Shown here: positions 1 to 13,265 of the stretch, one piece after another
How the letters are laid out: every line of letters begins with the position of its first letter
Numbering within the stretch: the stretch's first letter is position 1
From: Betaproteobacteria bacterium
Lineage (GTDB): Bacteria; Pseudomonadota; Gammaproteobacteria; Burkholderiales; SG8-39
DNA length: 41,499 bases
NCBI GenBank assembly: GCA_016868105.1
Contig: VGIA01000008.1
Span: 1 to 41,499, forward strand
Direction: 5' to 3'
Program-made: the position numbers and the translations under genes
Notes under the pieces: generated by a model
Told to the model about the DNA's origin: nothing
The model's database searches: none
What the model saw: only the letters and a program-made list of their open reading frames with translations

Positions 1-2
1 AC

Positions 3-474
<472 letters not shown>

Positions 475-500
475 TGTGCGCTCTTGCCGTAGAGGTCAGC

Positions 501-536
501 AAAGCGGGCGGGGCGACAGCCTCTTCCGCTTTTTTT
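501..536 (+). terminator. Terminator-like hairpin in the carA leader (candidate attenuator)
   Basis: The arms AAAGCGG (501-507) and CCGCTTT (526-532) are exactly complementary. Inside them GGGGC (510-514) pairs with GCCTC (519-523), allowing one G-U pair, closed by a GACA tetraloop (515-518). The whole 32-nt element is an almost continuous 14-bp stem followed by a run of seven T (530-536), the classic form of an intrinsic terminator. It lies about 20 nt after the predicted carAB transcription start and 29 nt before the carA start codon, so it would end most carAB transcripts early unless prevented. AGAGG (491-495) can alternatively pair with CCTCT (520-524), which would break the terminator stem. 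It could instead serve only as the dapB terminator. Confidence 0.65.
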
Positions 537-564
537 GCGCCCTCATTTTTCTGGAGTCTCGCCT

Positions 565-1705
565 GTGGCCACCGAAGATCCAGCCGTCCTCGTCCTCGCC
601 GACGGGTCGGTTTTCCGGGGCTGCGCCATCGGCGCCGCGGGGGTCTCCACCGGCGAAGTCGTCTTCAACACCGCGATGACCGGCTACCAGGAGATCCTCA
701 CCGATCCCTCGTACTGCCGCCAGATCGTCACCCTGACCTATCCGCACATCGGCAACACCGGGGTCAATGCCGAGGACGAGGAATCGGCCGCGGTGCGCGC
801 CGCGGGCCTTGTGGTGCGCGACCTGCCCAAGGTCGTCTCCAGTTGGCGCGCGCAATCGGGCCTGGGCGGGTACCTCAGGGCGCGCAAGGTGGTCGCGATC
901 GCCGACATCGACACCCGGCGCCTGACGCGCATCCTGCGGGAGAAAGGCGCGCAGAACGGCTGCATCATGGCGGGGGTGATCGACGAGAAGGCCGCGCTGG
1001 CCGCGGCGAATGCCTTCCCGGGCCTGGCCGGCATGGACCTGGCGAAGCAAGTCACCACCGCCTCGGCCTACGAGTGGCGCGAGGGCAGGTGGGAACCGGG
1101 CAAGGGCTTTCGCCAGCCTGGCGAGGTGCGCCACCACGTGGTCGCGTTCGACTACGGCATCAAGCGCAACATCCTGCGGCTGCTGGCGGCGCGCGGCGCG
1201 CGCATCACCGTGGTGCCGGCGCAGACCCCGGCCAAGGAGGTGCTGAGGATGAAGCCCGACGGGGTGTTCCTGTCCAACGGCCCGGGCGACCCCGGGCCCT
1301 GCGACTACGCCATCGAGGCCATCGGCCAGATCCTCGAGACCACGAGGATCCCGGTATTCGGCATCTGCCTGGGACACCAACTGATGGGACTTGCCTCCGG
1401 CGCCAAGACCCTCAAGATGAAGTTCGGCCACCATGGCGCCAACCACCCGGTGAAGGACCTGGACACCGGGCAGGTGGTGATCACCAGCCAGAACCACGGC
1501 TTCGCGGTGGACGCGAAGACGCTGCCCGCGACGCTGCGACCCACCCATGTGTCGCTGTTCGACGGCTCGCTGCAGGGCCTGGCGCGCACCGACCGTCCCG
1601 CGTTCTGCTTCCAGGGCCACCCCGAGGCGAGCCCGGGGCCGCACGACATCGGCTACCTGTTCGAGCGCTTCGCAAAGCTGATGGACGAGGCCGGGGGCGC
1701 GCAGC

Positions 1706-1713
<8 letters not shown>
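565..1713 (+). CDS. carA: Carbamoyl phosphate synthase small subunit (glutamine amidotransferase)
   Basis: CarA hydrolyses glutamine and passes ammonia through a tunnel to CarB for carbamoyl phosphate, used for arginine and pyrimidines. The 382-residue product equals the E. coli length. The N-terminal CPSase domain carries [21 protein letters not shown]; the C-terminal class I amidotransferase domain has the triad Cys268 (in FGICLGHQ), His352 and Glu354 (in FQGHPEAS). I chose the GTG at 565 because GGAG lies 8 nt upstream (553-556) and the product then aligns with the family; a TTG at 535 in the same frame falls in the terminator T-run. The last 8 nt overlap carB. Regulation is probably by the promoter and hairpin upstream. 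Confidence 0.97.
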
Positions 1714-4957
<3,244 letters not shown>

Positions 4958-4961
4958 GCCC

Positions 4962-5435
4962 ATGCCCAGCACCCCGATGACGATCAAGGGCGCCGAGGCA
5001 CTGCGCGCCGAGCTGCAGTGCCTGAAGTCGGCCGAGCGGCCGAAGGTGATCGCCGCGATCGCCGAGGCGCGCGCGCACGGCGACCTGTCGGAGAACGCCG
5101 AGTACGACGCGGCGCGCGAACGCCAGGGCTTCATCGAGGGCCGCATCGCGGACATCGAGGTCAAGCTCGCCAATGCGCAGGTGATCGATCCGAAGCTGCT
5201 CGATGCCGGGGGGCGCTGCGTGTTCGGCGCCACCGTAGACCTGGACGACGGCAGCGGCGCGACGATGACCTACCAGATCGTGGGCGAGGACGAGGCCGAC
5301 ATCAAGACGGGCAAGATCTCGATCAGCTCGCCCATCGCGCGGGCGCTCATCGGGAAGTACGCCGGCGACCCGGTCGCGGTGCAGACCCCCGGGGGGGTGA
5401 AGAACTACGAGATCCTGGACGTTCGCTACGAATAG
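4962..5435 (+). CDS. greA: Transcription elongation factor GreA
   Basis: GreA enters the secondary channel of RNA polymerase and stimulates cleavage of backtracked RNA. The product is 157 residues, the usual length. The N-terminal coiled coil carries the acidic tip motif [17 protein letters not shown], which supplies the Asp/Glu pair that positions Mg2+; the C-terminal FKBP-like domain has [15 protein letters not shown]. The gene starts 4 nt after the carB stop, with GGAGG at the end of carB acting as ribosome binding site, so it is co-transcribed with carAB. An in-frame ATG at 4977 is a possible alternative start, but the first ATG has the better spacing. Its 3' end overlaps, antisense, the C-terminal extension of yhbY. 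Confidence 0.96.
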   Translation: MPSTPMTIKGAEALRAELQCLKSAERPKVIAAIAEARAHGDLSENAEYDAARERQGFIEGRIADIEVKLANAQVIDPKLLDAGGRCVFGATVDLDDGSGATMTYQIVGEDEADIKTGKISISSPIARALIGKYAGDPVAVQTPGGVKNYEILDVRYE

Positions 5436-5751
5436 GTGCGGCCAGCGCCCGCGCACGCCGGCGTTCCGCCTCTCGCTTCTGCGGGTTTTCCTTCCACAGC
5501 AGCAGAACCTTGCCGATCGAGTGCACCGGCGCGGCGCCGGTGCGCTCGCAGATCTCGGCCATCGCCAGCGCGCGCGCCTCGCGCGCCATGCCCCCGGCGC
5601 GGACCTTGATCAGCTCGTGGGCGGCCAGCGCGCGTTCGATCTCGGCCACGACGGCCGCGGTGAGGCCGTCGTGGCCGATCAGCACCACCGGGTCGAGGGC
5701 CTGCGCACGCGCCTTCAGCGCGCGGCGCTCTGCGGGGCTAATTGCGCTCAT
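5347..5751 (-). CDS. yhbY: YhbY-family RNA-binding protein (CRM domain) with unusual C-terminal extension
   Basis: A CRS1/YhbY (CRM) domain fills residues 1 to about 97: [19 protein letters not shown], then the GHDGLT loop (the family GxxG-like RNA-binding turn), ELIKVR and a closing [12 protein letters not shown] strand. Family members bind 50S ribosomal precursors or RNA. The usual length is about 95-105 residues; here the frame continues to 134 with an Arg/Ser/Pro-rich tail. The tail lies partly antisense to the last 89 nt of greA, so it looks like read-through into the convergent gene rather than a domain. A small ORF upstream on the same strand overlaps its start. The domain call is confident; the function of the tail is unknown. 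Confidence 0.88.
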   Translation of the reverse strand: MSAISPAERRALKARAQALDPVVLIGHDGLTAAVVAEIERALAAHELIKVRAGGMAREARALAMAEICERTGAAPVHSIGKVLLLWKENPQKREAERRRARALAAPIRSERPGSRSSSPPRGSAPRPGRRRTSR

Positions 5752-5950
5752 CGCCCTGGTGGTCCTTCGGGGCGCGCAGCAGCGGCACCTCGGGCACCAC
5801 GCCGTGGAAGCAAAACTGGACGAACAGGTTGTGCTCGACGCCCCAGCCGTTGTCGATGCGGTGCTGCCAGGCGTCGCACTGCTGGCGATCCATGCGCCTG
5901 ACCCGCCAGGGCGACAACCGCAGCAACTGTGGCACTGCGAAAGGCCTCAT
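5738..5950 (-). CDS. Small uncharacterised protein, 70 residues, overlapping yhbY start
   Basis: I do not recognise this protein. The frame is open from 5986, and the ATG at 5950 gives 70 residues rich in Arg, Gln, Trp and Cys, with a central stretch WGVEHNLFVQFCFHGVVPEV and no membrane segment or signal peptide. Support for it being a gene: about 90 percent of third codon positions are G or C, as in its neighbours; its stop overlaps the first bases of yhbY by 14 nt, typical of coupled genes; and it fills an otherwise empty divergent gap before rlmE. TACACT, a plausible -10 box, lies about 11 nt upstream on the same strand, with no clear Shine-Dalgarno sequence. A role near ribosome assembly is guesswork from context. 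Confidence 0.5.
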   Translation of the reverse strand: MRPFAVPQLLRLSPWRVRRMDRQQCDAWQHRIDNGWGVEHNLFVQFCFHGVVPEVPLLRAPKDHQGDERN

Positions 5951-5994
5951 GTTCAGTCTGCAGTGTACCCTTGCAGGGGAGAGCACCTGGCGAA

Positions 5995-6618
5995 ATGAGT
6001 CATTCCAGCAGGCGCTGGCTGCAGCGCCACGTCTCCGATCCCTTCGTGCGCCGGGCGCGCGAGGAAGGCTACCGTTCGCGCGCCGCGTTCAAGCTGCTCG
6101 AAATCGACGCCCGCGACAAGCTGCTGCCTAGCGGCGCGACGGTGATCGACCTGGGCGCCGCGCCGGGCGGCTGGTCCCAGGTGGCGGCCGCGAAAGCCGG
6201 CGCCGGGGGTCGCGTGATCGCGATCGACCTGCTGGCGATGGTGCCGCCGCCGGGGGTGCATTTCATCCAGGGCAGCTTCCTCGACCCCGCGGTCCGCGGC
6301 GCGGCGCTCTTGGCGGCCGGCGGCAGGGCGGACCTGGTGCTATCGGACATGATGCCCAACGTCTCGGGCATCGCCTCGGCGGACCAGGCCCGTGCCGCGG
6401 AACTGGTGCACGAGGCGATCGGGTTCTGCAACGAGGCGCTCAAGCCCGGGGGCGCGTTGCTGGTCAAGGTGTTTCAGGGCGGGGAGTTCGCCGGCATCCT
6501 CGCCGAACTGCGGCACGCATTTGCCTCGGTGCAGACGCGCAAGCCGGCGGCCTCCCGCGGCGAGTCGCGCGAGACCTACCTCCTGGCGCGGCAGAGGAAA
6601 AAGCAGGATTCGCGTTGA
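5995..6618 (+). CDS. rlmE: 23S rRNA 2'-O-ribose U2552 methyltransferase
   Basis: RlmE (FtsJ/RrmJ) methylates U2552 of 23S rRNA on the 50S particle using S-adenosylmethionine, a late assembly step. The 207-residue product matches the usual size (209 in E. coli). Rossmann motif I reads DLGAAPGGWSQVA at 52-64. The K-D-K-E catalytic tetrad is visible as Lys33 (AAFKLLEID), Asp118 (VLSDMMPN), Lys158 (LLVKVFQG) and Glu193 (ESRETYLLA). The ATG at 5995 has GGGGAGAG about 12 nt upstream and gives the family N-terminus SRRWLQRHVSDPFVRRA. It is divergent from the yhbY pair and followed by ftsH after 93 nt, in the widely conserved rlmE-ftsH order. Confidence 0.97.
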   Translation: MSHSSRRWLQRHVSDPFVRRAREEGYRSRAAFKLLEIDARDKLLPSGATVIDLGAAPGGWSQVAAAKAGAGGRVIAIDLLAMVPPPGVHFIQGSFLDPAVRGAALLAAGGRADLVLSDMMPNVSGIASADQARAAELVHEAIGFCNEALKPGGALLVKVFQGGEFAGILAELRHAFASVQTRKPAASRGESRETYLLARQRKKQDSR

Positions 6619-6711
6619 ACTTGGCCGCGGCGCCGCAATCTATCGGAAACGGCGTAAGATCATGCCCTTGGTCTGCCAACCGGCCGCGCGGCCGAAATAA
6701 GGAGCAAGTCC

Positions 6712-8607
<1,896 letters not shown>

Positions 8608-8617
8608 CGGGCGAGCC

Positions 8618-9448
8618 TTGCGCCTGCGCTGTGGCCGGTACGCGCTGGCGCAGGATCCAGTGCTGCTGATGGGCGTGCTCAACGTCACGCCCGATTCCTT
8701 TTCCGACGGCGGCCGGTTCATGGACCGCGCAGCAGCCATCGCCCACGCGCGCCGGCTGGCCGCCGAGGGCGCGGACCTGCTGGACATCGGCGGCGAATCC
8801 TCCCGGCCGGGCGCGGCGCCGGTCGGCGAGGACGAGGAACTCGGCCGCATTCTTCCGGTCCTCCAAGCGCTGCGGGATCTGCCGATCCCGCTGTCGGTGG
8901 ACACCCGCCGCCCGAGGATCATGCGCGAAGCGCTGGCTGCCGGCGCCTCCATGATCAACGACATCGAGGCGCTGGAGGCGCCAGGCGCCCTGGAGGCGGT
9001 GGCGGCCTCTTCCTGCGGTGTTTGCCTGATGCACAAGAAGGGCGACCCGGCGACGATGCAGCAAGACCCGGCCTACGCCGACGTCGTCGCTGAGGTCAAG
9101 GCTTATCTGGCCGCCCGCATCGCCGCCTGCGAGGCTGCCGGCATCGCCCGCGAGCGCATCGTCGCCGATCCAGGCTTCGGCTTCGGCAAGACCGAGGCGC
9201 ACAATCTGGAGCTGCTGCGCCGGCTGGCAGAGTTCGCCGAACTGGGCGTGCCTGTGGCCTCGGGCTGGTCGCGCAAGTCCACGCTGGGCGCGATCACCGG
9301 CCGCCCCGCCGGGGAACGACTCGCGGCCAGCGTGGCGGCCGCTTTGCTGTCGGCGCAGGCCGGGGCGACAATACTGCGTGTGCACGACGTGAAGGAGACG
9401 CGCGATGCGCTGGCCGTCTGGCTGGCGCTGCGCGACGGCACCGCATGA
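8618..9448 (+). CDS. folP: Dihydropteroate synthase
   Basis: FolP condenses 6-hydroxymethyl-dihydropterin diphosphate with p-aminobenzoate to dihydropteroate in folate synthesis; it is the sulfonamide target. With the TTG start at 8618 the product is 276 residues. Visible motifs: [11 protein letters not shown] (pterin loop 1), [11 protein letters not shown] (loop 2), [36 protein letters not shown] and the closing RVHDV. The open frame extends upstream to 8543 inside ftsH, but that part is only Pro/Arg low complexity out of frame with ftsH, so I place the start just after the ftsH stop (8607). The ribosome binding site is weak. The stop overlaps glmM by 4 nt (ATGA). Confidence 0.95.
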   Translation: MRLRCGRYALAQDPVLLMGVLNVTPDSFSDGGRFMDRAAAIAHARRLAAEGADLLDIGGESSRPGAAPVGEDEELGRILPVLQALRDLPIPLSVDTRRPRIMREALAAGASMINDIEALEAPGALEAVAASSCGVCLMHKKGDPATMQQDPAYADVVAEVKAYLAARIAACEAAGIARERIVADPGFGFGKTEAHNLELLRRLAEFAELGVPVASGWSRKSTLGAITGRPAGERLAASVAAALLSAQAGATILRVHDVKETRDALAVWLALRDGTA

Positions 9449-10809
9449 GCAGGAGGCATTTCGGCACCGATGGCCTGAGGGGCACCGTGGGCGCGGCGCC
9501 CATGACGCCCGAGTTCGTGCTGCGCCTGGGTTACGCGGCGGGCCGGGTGCTGGCGGCGCGCGGGGCGAGGGCCGGCGAGCGACCGGCGGTGCTCATTGGC
9601 AAGGACACGCGCATCTCGGGCTACATGATCGAGGCGGCGCTGGAGGCCGGGTTCTCCGCGGCCGGCGTGGACGTACTGCTGTGCGGCCCGCTGCCCACGC
9701 CCGGGGTCGCCTACCTGACGCGCGCGCTGCGGCTCTCGGCCGGCGTCGTGATCAGCGCCTCGCACAATCCCCATGCCGACAACGGCATCAAGTTGTTCTC
9801 CGGCGACGGCTACAAGCTGCCCGACGCGGTGCAGGCGCAGATCGAGGCGCGGCTGGAGCAGCCCATGGGCTGCAATCCCTCCGCGAAGCTGGGCCGGGCG
9901 CGGCGCGTGGACGACGCCCAGGGCCGCTACATCGAATTCTGCAAATCGACCTTCCCCAACGAACTGGACCTGAAGGGCATGCGCGTGGTGGTGGACTGCG
10001 CGCACGGCGCCGCCTACGACGTCGCGCCGCAGGTGTTCCATGAACTGGGCGCCGAGGTTGCCGCCATCGGCGTCGCGCCCGACGGCTACAACATCAACCA
10101 CATGTTCGGCGCCACGGCGCCGCAGAACCTGGTGGTGGAAGTGAAGCGGCAGAAGGCGCAACTGGGCATCGCGCTGGACGGCGACGCCGACCGGGTGCTG
10201 ATGGTGGACGGCAACGGGACCGTCTACGACGGCGACCAGTTGCTCTACGCCATCGCCAGCCATCGGATGAGAGGCGGCGCCGGGCGGGCGAAGCTGGCCG
10301 GCGTGGCCGGGACCTTGATGACCAATCTTGCCCTGGAGAAGGCCTTTGCGCGCATGAAGCTGCCGTTCGCGCGCGCAGCCGTCGGCGACCGCTACGTGCT
10401 GGAGTTGCTGCTCAAGAAGGGCTGGCTGCTGGGCGGGGAGAATTCCGGCCACATCCTGAGCCTGGACAAACACACCACCGGCGATGGCATCATCTCGGCG
10501 CTGCAGGTGCTGACGGCGACGCGGCAGTCGCGCAAGTCGCTGGCGCAACTCACCGCGGACCTGGTGATGTACCCGCAGGTGTTGCTCAACGTGACCGTGC
10601 CCAAGGGCTTCGACTGGAAGAAGAGCAAGGCGATCGCGCAGGCGCAGGCGGAGGCGCAGGAGGCCCTGAACGGCAAGGGCAGGGTCCTGCTGCGGCCCTC
10701 CGGCACCGAGCCGGTGCTGCGGGTGATGGTGGAGGGGGAGCCCCGCAAGGCCATTGAATCGGCGGCCAAAGCCATCGCCGAGGTGGTCCGGCGGGAGACG
10801 GCGGCGTAG
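9445..10809 (+). CDS. glmM: Phosphoglucosamine mutase
   Basis: GlmM interconverts glucosamine-6-phosphate and glucosamine-1-phosphate on the way to UDP-GlcNAc, for peptidoglycan and lipopolysaccharide. The protein is 454 residues. The N-terminal FGTDGLRG motif, the phosphoserine loop ISASHNP with Ser106, the Mg2+ loop DGDADR (Asp245, Asp247, Asp249), the sugar-binding GGENSGH segment and the C-terminal phosphate-binding [15 protein letters not shown] all fit the phosphohexomutase family. It overlaps folP by an ATGA and ends the rlmE-ftsH-folP-glmM group. A perfect palindrome begins 13 nt after its stop codon. Confidence 0.97.
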   Translation: MSRRHFGTDGLRGTVGAAPMTPEFVLRLGYAAGRVLAARGARAGERPAVLIGKDTRISGYMIEAALEAGFSAAGVDVLLCGPLPTPGVAYLTRALRLSAGVVISASHNPHADNGIKLFSGDGYKLPDAVQAQIEARLEQPMGCNPSAKLGRARRVDDAQGRYIEFCKSTFPNELDLKGMRVVVDCAHGAAYDVAPQVFHELGAEVAAIGVAPDGYNINHMFGATAPQNLVVEVKRQKAQLGIALDGDADRVLMVDGNGTVYDGDQLLYAIASHRMRGGAGRAKLAGVAGTLMTNLALEKAFARMKLPFARAAVGDRYVLELLLKKGWLLGGENSGHILSLDKHTTGDGIISALQVLTATRQSRKSLAQLTADLVMYPQVLLNVTVPKGFDWKKSKAIAQAQAEAQEALNGKGRVLLRPSGTEPVLRVMVEGEPRKAIESAAKAIAEVVRRETAA

Positions 10810-10822
10810 CGCTGGAGCGGAT

Positions 10823-10848
10823 CAAATGTGCACGATCGTGCACATTTG
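10823..10848. repeat. Perfect 26-bp palindrome between glmM and tpiA (candidate operator)
   Basis: The half CAAATGTGCACGA is followed by its exact reverse complement, 13 + 13 bp without a spacer. The right arm runs into TTGGCC (10846-10851), the candidate -35 box of a promoter with -10 TAGAAT (10868-10873), so a dimeric regulator bound here would compete with RNA polymerase. In RNA it would form a strong hairpin 13 nt after the glmM stop, but there is no T-run, so a simple intrinsic terminator is less likely. I do not recognise the motif as the site of a named regulator. Confidence 0.75.
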
Positions 10849-10873
10849 GCCGGAGCAGGCGCGCTGCTAGAAT
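10846..10873 (+). promoter_or_regulatory. Predicted promoter upstream of tpiA, overlapped by the palindrome
   Basis: The candidate -35 is TTGGCC (10846-10851), the spacer is 16 bp and the -10 is TAGAAT (10868-10873), a five of six match. The discriminator that follows is CGCGCCC. Transcription would start near 10880, about 160 nt before the tpiA ATG. A second -10-like hexamer TAAAAT (10996-11001) lies nearer to tpiA without a good -35. Motif prediction only. Confidence 0.5.
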
Positions 10874-11039
10874 CGCGCCCCCTTGGAAGGCGCCACCCAC
10901 AAAACCCAGCCCAGCGCGCGGGCAACCGCCGCCGGCCTGGACGGCGCCCGCATCACCCGACCTTCGTCGCTCGCCTGCTGCGCCGCAAAACCGGGTAAAA
11001 TCAAGCATTTCTGCGACCCGCAGCCTGGATCCAGCGTCG

Positions 11040-11783
11040 ATGCGCACACGGCTCGTTGCCGGCAACTGGAAAATGCACGCCAGCAAGGCTGCCAACCGCG
11101 CGTTGCTGGAAGCGGTGGCAGCCGGCGCGGCAACGGTGGTTGGCGCGGAATGCGCGGTTTGCGTGCCATTCCCGTATCTGGCGCAGGCGGCCGGGCTGCT
11201 GCAGGGAACGAAGGTGGCCCTGGGCGCGCAGAACGCCAGCGAGCATGCGCAGGGCGCTTTCACCGGAGAGGTTTCGGCGGCGATGCTGGCGGAGTTCGAC
11301 TGCCGCTACGTGCTGGTCGGGCACTCCGAGCGGCGCCAGCTCTACGGCGAGGGCGACGCGCAAATCTCGGGAAAGTTCTCCGCGGTGCTCGCCGCCGGCA
11401 TGACGCCGGTGCTGTGCGTCGGCGAGACGCTCGAAGAGCGCGAGGCGGGGCGTACGCAGGCGACGGTGGCACGGCAGCTGGAGGCGGTGCTGGCGCGCTC
11501 GGGCAGGGCGGCGTTTGCGACCGCGGTGGTGGCCTACGAGCCGGTCTGGGCGATCGGCTCCGGGCGCACGGCGAGCCCGGCGCAGGCGCAGGCGGTGCAC
11601 GCTTTCCTGCGGCAGCGGCTGCTGCCGGAAACGCGCATCCTCTACGGCGGCAGCGTCAAGCCGGGCAACTCGGAGGCGCTGTTCTCGCAGCGGGATGTGG
11701 ACGGCGGATTGATCGGTGGCGCGGCGCTGGTGGCGGCGGATTTCCTCGCCATCCTGGCAGCGGCGGCGCAGCGAAAGGAATGA
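11040..11783 (+). CDS. tpiA: Triosephosphate isomerase
   Basis: TpiA interconverts dihydroxyacetone phosphate and glyceraldehyde-3-phosphate in glycolysis and gluconeogenesis. The 247-residue TIM-barrel protein shows all catalytic residues: Asn9 and Lys11 (GNWKMH), His95 (VGHSERR) and Glu167 (AYEPVWAIG), then the flexible loop 6 and the phosphate-binding ILYGGSVKPGN and GGLIGGAAL. The ATG at 11040 gives the standard N-terminus. The gene follows a 230-bp intergenic stretch with a palindrome and two -10-like hexamers, and is followed after 4 nt by secG. Confidence 0.97.
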   Translation: MRTRLVAGNWKMHASKAANRALLEAVAAGAATVVGAECAVCVPFPYLAQAAGLLQGTKVALGAQNASEHAQGAFTGEVSAAMLAEFDCRYVLVGHSERRQLYGEGDAQISGKFSAVLAAGMTPVLCVGETLEEREAGRTQATVARQLEAVLARSGRAAFATAVVAYEPVWAIGSGRTASPAQAQAVHAFLRQRLLPETRILYGGSVKPGNSEALFSQRDVDGGLIGGAALVAADFLAILAAAAQRKE

Positions 11784-11787
11784 AAGC

Positions 11788-12216
11788 ATGGAACTCTGGA
11801 CCAACATTGCGATAGTGGTGCACGTGCTGATCGCGCTGGCGATCATAGGACTGGTGCTGCTCCAGCACGGCAAGGGCGCGGACATGGGCTCGGGCTTCGG
11901 CAGCGGGTCCTCGGGGAGCCTGTTCGGCGCCACCGGTTCGGCGAATTTCCTGTCGCGGATGACCGCCGTCCTGGCGACGCTGTTCTTCCTCACCAGCCTG
12001 GGCCTCGCCTACCTCGCGACCAACAAGCCGCGCGCCGGCGGCGGCGTGCTGGACGCAGTGAAGTCCGCGCCCGCCGGCGCGTCGGCGACCCCCGCGGCGC
12101 AGCCGGCGAAGGACGGCGCCAAGCCCGCGGCCGAGCTGCCGGAGGTTCCCGGCGCACCGAAGGCGCCCGATGCCGGGAAAGTGGGCGGTGCGAAGGGCAA
12201 GGAAGTGCCGAATTGA
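11788..12216 (+). CDS. secG: Preprotein translocase subunit SecG
   Basis: SecG is the small helper subunit of the SecYEG protein-conducting channel in the inner membrane. The 142-residue product has two membrane segments (about 5-22 and 52-73), separated by the conserved cytoplasmic loop VLLQHGKGADMGSGFG...GSLFGATG. The C-terminal 65 residues are Ala/Pro/Lys-rich low complexity, a common addition in this group. The ATG at 11788 has AAGGAA upstream; a longer frame from 11716 lies inside tpiA and is rejected. tpiA-secG-tRNA-Leu-nuoA is a conserved order, so secG is probably co-transcribed with tpiA. Confidence 0.94.
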   Translation: MELWTNIAIVVHVLIALAIIGLVLLQHGKGADMGSGFGSGSSGSLFGATGSANFLSRMTAVLATLFFLTSLGLAYLATNKPRAGGGVLDAVKSAPAGASATPAAQPAKDGAKPAAELPEVPGAPKAPDAGKVGGAKGKEVPN

Positions 12217-12218
12217 AG

Positions 12219-12224
12219 GATAAT
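12219..12224 (+). promoter_or_regulatory. Possible -10 box for the tRNA-Leu transcript
   Basis: GATAAT matches TATAAT at five of six positions directly after the secG stop codon and would start transcription about 40 nt before the tRNA. The discriminator CCGAGCGCCC is GC-rich, as in stable-RNA promoters. No good -35 box is visible, so this is weak; the tRNA may simply be processed from a secG-nuo read-through transcript. Confidence 0.3.
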
Positions 12225-12270
12225 CCGAGCGCCCTCGATGTCCGTCTGTGCGGGAACGGATGAGCAGCCT

Positions 12271-12358
12271 GCCCACGTGGTGAAATTGGTAGACACGCCA
12301 GCTTGAGGGGCTGGTGGCCTAAACAGCCGTAGCAGTTCGAGTCTGCTCGTGGGCACCA
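12271..12358 (+). tRNA. tRNA-Leu (anticodon GAG)
   Basis: The acceptor stem GCCCACG (12271-12277) pairs with CGTGGGC (12348-12354), followed by A and an encoded CCA (12356-12358). The anticodon stem CCAGC/GCTGG encloses TTGAGGG, giving anticodon GAG for codons CUC and CUU. A long class II variable arm with GGCC/AGCC arms and a T arm AGCAG-TTCGAGT-CTGCT complete the leucine-type structure. A T6 run follows about 4 nt after the 3' end and might terminate part of the transcripts before nuoA, which starts 51 nt downstream. Confidence 0.97.
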
Positions 12359-12409
12359 AATTTTTTCTGGACCGGGATTGGCAGTGAAACGCAGCGCAAC
12401 CTGACGCGA

Positions 12410-12766
12410 ATGCTGGCCGAGTACCTTCCGATACTGCTGTTCATCCTCGTCGGCCTTGCCGTGGGCGTCGCGCCCGTGGTGCTGGGTTCGGTGCTGGGGC
12501 CGCACCGGCCGGACCCCGAGAAGCTCTCGCCCTACGAGTGCGGCTTCGAGGCTTTCGAGGATGCGCGCATGAAGTTCGACGTGCGCTACTACCTGGTCGC
12601 GATCCTGTTCATCCTGTTCGATCTCGAGATCGCGTTCCTGTTCCCCTGGGCGGTGGTGCTGAACGAAATTGGTTTCGCCGGGTTCCTCTCGATGATGCTG
12701 TTCCTCGTCATCCTAGTGGTCGGCTTTGTCTACGAATGGAAGAAGGGGGCTCTGGAATGGGAATAG
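12410..12766 (+). CDS. nuoA: NADH-quinone oxidoreductase subunit A
   Basis: NuoA is a membrane subunit of respiratory complex I at the junction of the peripheral and membrane arms. The product of 118 residues has three membrane helices (about 5-28, 62-82 and 88-110). The conserved loop between helices 1 and 2 contains [21 protein letters not shown], including the Cys of the mobile TM1-2 loop near the quinone channel. It is the first gene of the nuo operon, 51 nt after tRNA-Leu, with no separate promoter evident. Its last 10 nt overlap nuoB. Confidence 0.97.
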   Translation: MLAEYLPILLFILVGLAVGVAPVVLGSVLGPHRPDPEKLSPYECGFEAFEDARMKFDVRYYLVAILFILFDLEIAFLFPWAVVLNEIGFAGFLSMMLFLVILVVGFVYEWKKGALEWE

Positions 12767-13233
12767 AAGGCCTTCTGCAGCAGGGCTTCGCCACCACACA
12801 GCTCGACAAGCTGATCAACTGGACCCGTACCGGGTCGCTGTGGCCGATGACCTTCGGCCTCGCCTGCTGCGCGGTGGAGATGATGCACGCCGGCGCCGCG
12901 CGCTACGACCTCGACCGCTTCGGCATCGTGTTCCGCCCCAGCCCGCGCCAGTCCGACGTCATGATCGTGGCCGGCACGCTGTGCAACAAGATGGCGCCGG
13001 CGCTGCGCAAGGTCTACGATCAGATGGCCGAGCCGCGCTGGGTGATCTCGATGGGCTCCTGCGCCAACGGCGGCGGCTACTACCACTACTCCTATTCCGT
13101 GGTGCGCGGCTGCGACCGCATCGTGCCGGTGGACGTCTACGTCCCCGGCTGCCCGCCGACGGCGGAGGCGCTGCTCTACGGCATCGTTCAACTGCAGAAC
13201 AAGATCAAGCGCACCAACACCATTGCTCGATGA
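12757..13233 (+). CDS. nuoB: NADH-quinone oxidoreductase subunit B
   Basis: NuoB carries iron-sulfur cluster N2, the last electron carrier before quinone in complex I. The 158-residue protein has the four cluster ligands Cys37 and Cys38 (LACCAVEMM), Cys102 (GSCANGGG) and Cys132 ([10 protein letters not shown]), with the unusual adjacent-cysteine pair intact. I place the start at the ATG 12757, which overlaps the end of nuoA by 10 nt; the longer frame from 12538 is a nuoA shadow. The stop TGA is part of an ATGA that opens a 12-codon ORF leading into nuoC. Confidence 0.97.
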   Translation: MGIEGLLQQGFATTQLDKLINWTRTGSLWPMTFGLACCAVEMMHAGAARYDLDRFGIVFRPSPRQSDVMIVAGTLCNKMAPALRKVYDQMAEPRWVISMGSCANGGGYYHYSYSVVRGCDRIVPVDVYVPGCPPTAEALLYGIVQLQNKIKRTNTIAR

Positions 13234-13265
13234 AGCCGAGCCCGGAAAGCGCCATAGCCCGATGA
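13230..13265 (+). CDS. Possible 11-residue coupling ORF between nuoB and nuoC
   Basis: An ATG at 13230 overlaps the nuoB stop (ATGA). It reads 11 codons ([11 protein letters not shown]) to a TGA that itself overlaps the nuoC ATG at 13262, again as ATGA. The 28-nt gap between the two nuo genes is thus bridged by an ORF with termination-reinitiation overlaps on both sides. The peptide resembles no family I know. It may hand ribosomes from nuoB to nuoC, or be chance; with so few codons there is no coding statistic to lean on. Confidence 0.3.
   Translation: MKPSPESAIAR

Noticed and set aside
6619-6711. Heat-shock (sigma-32) promoter before ftsH
   Set aside because: CTTG and a CAAT-like element are present but the spacing is far too short, and TAAGAT (6655-6660) has no -35 partner. 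I could not support a specific promoter.
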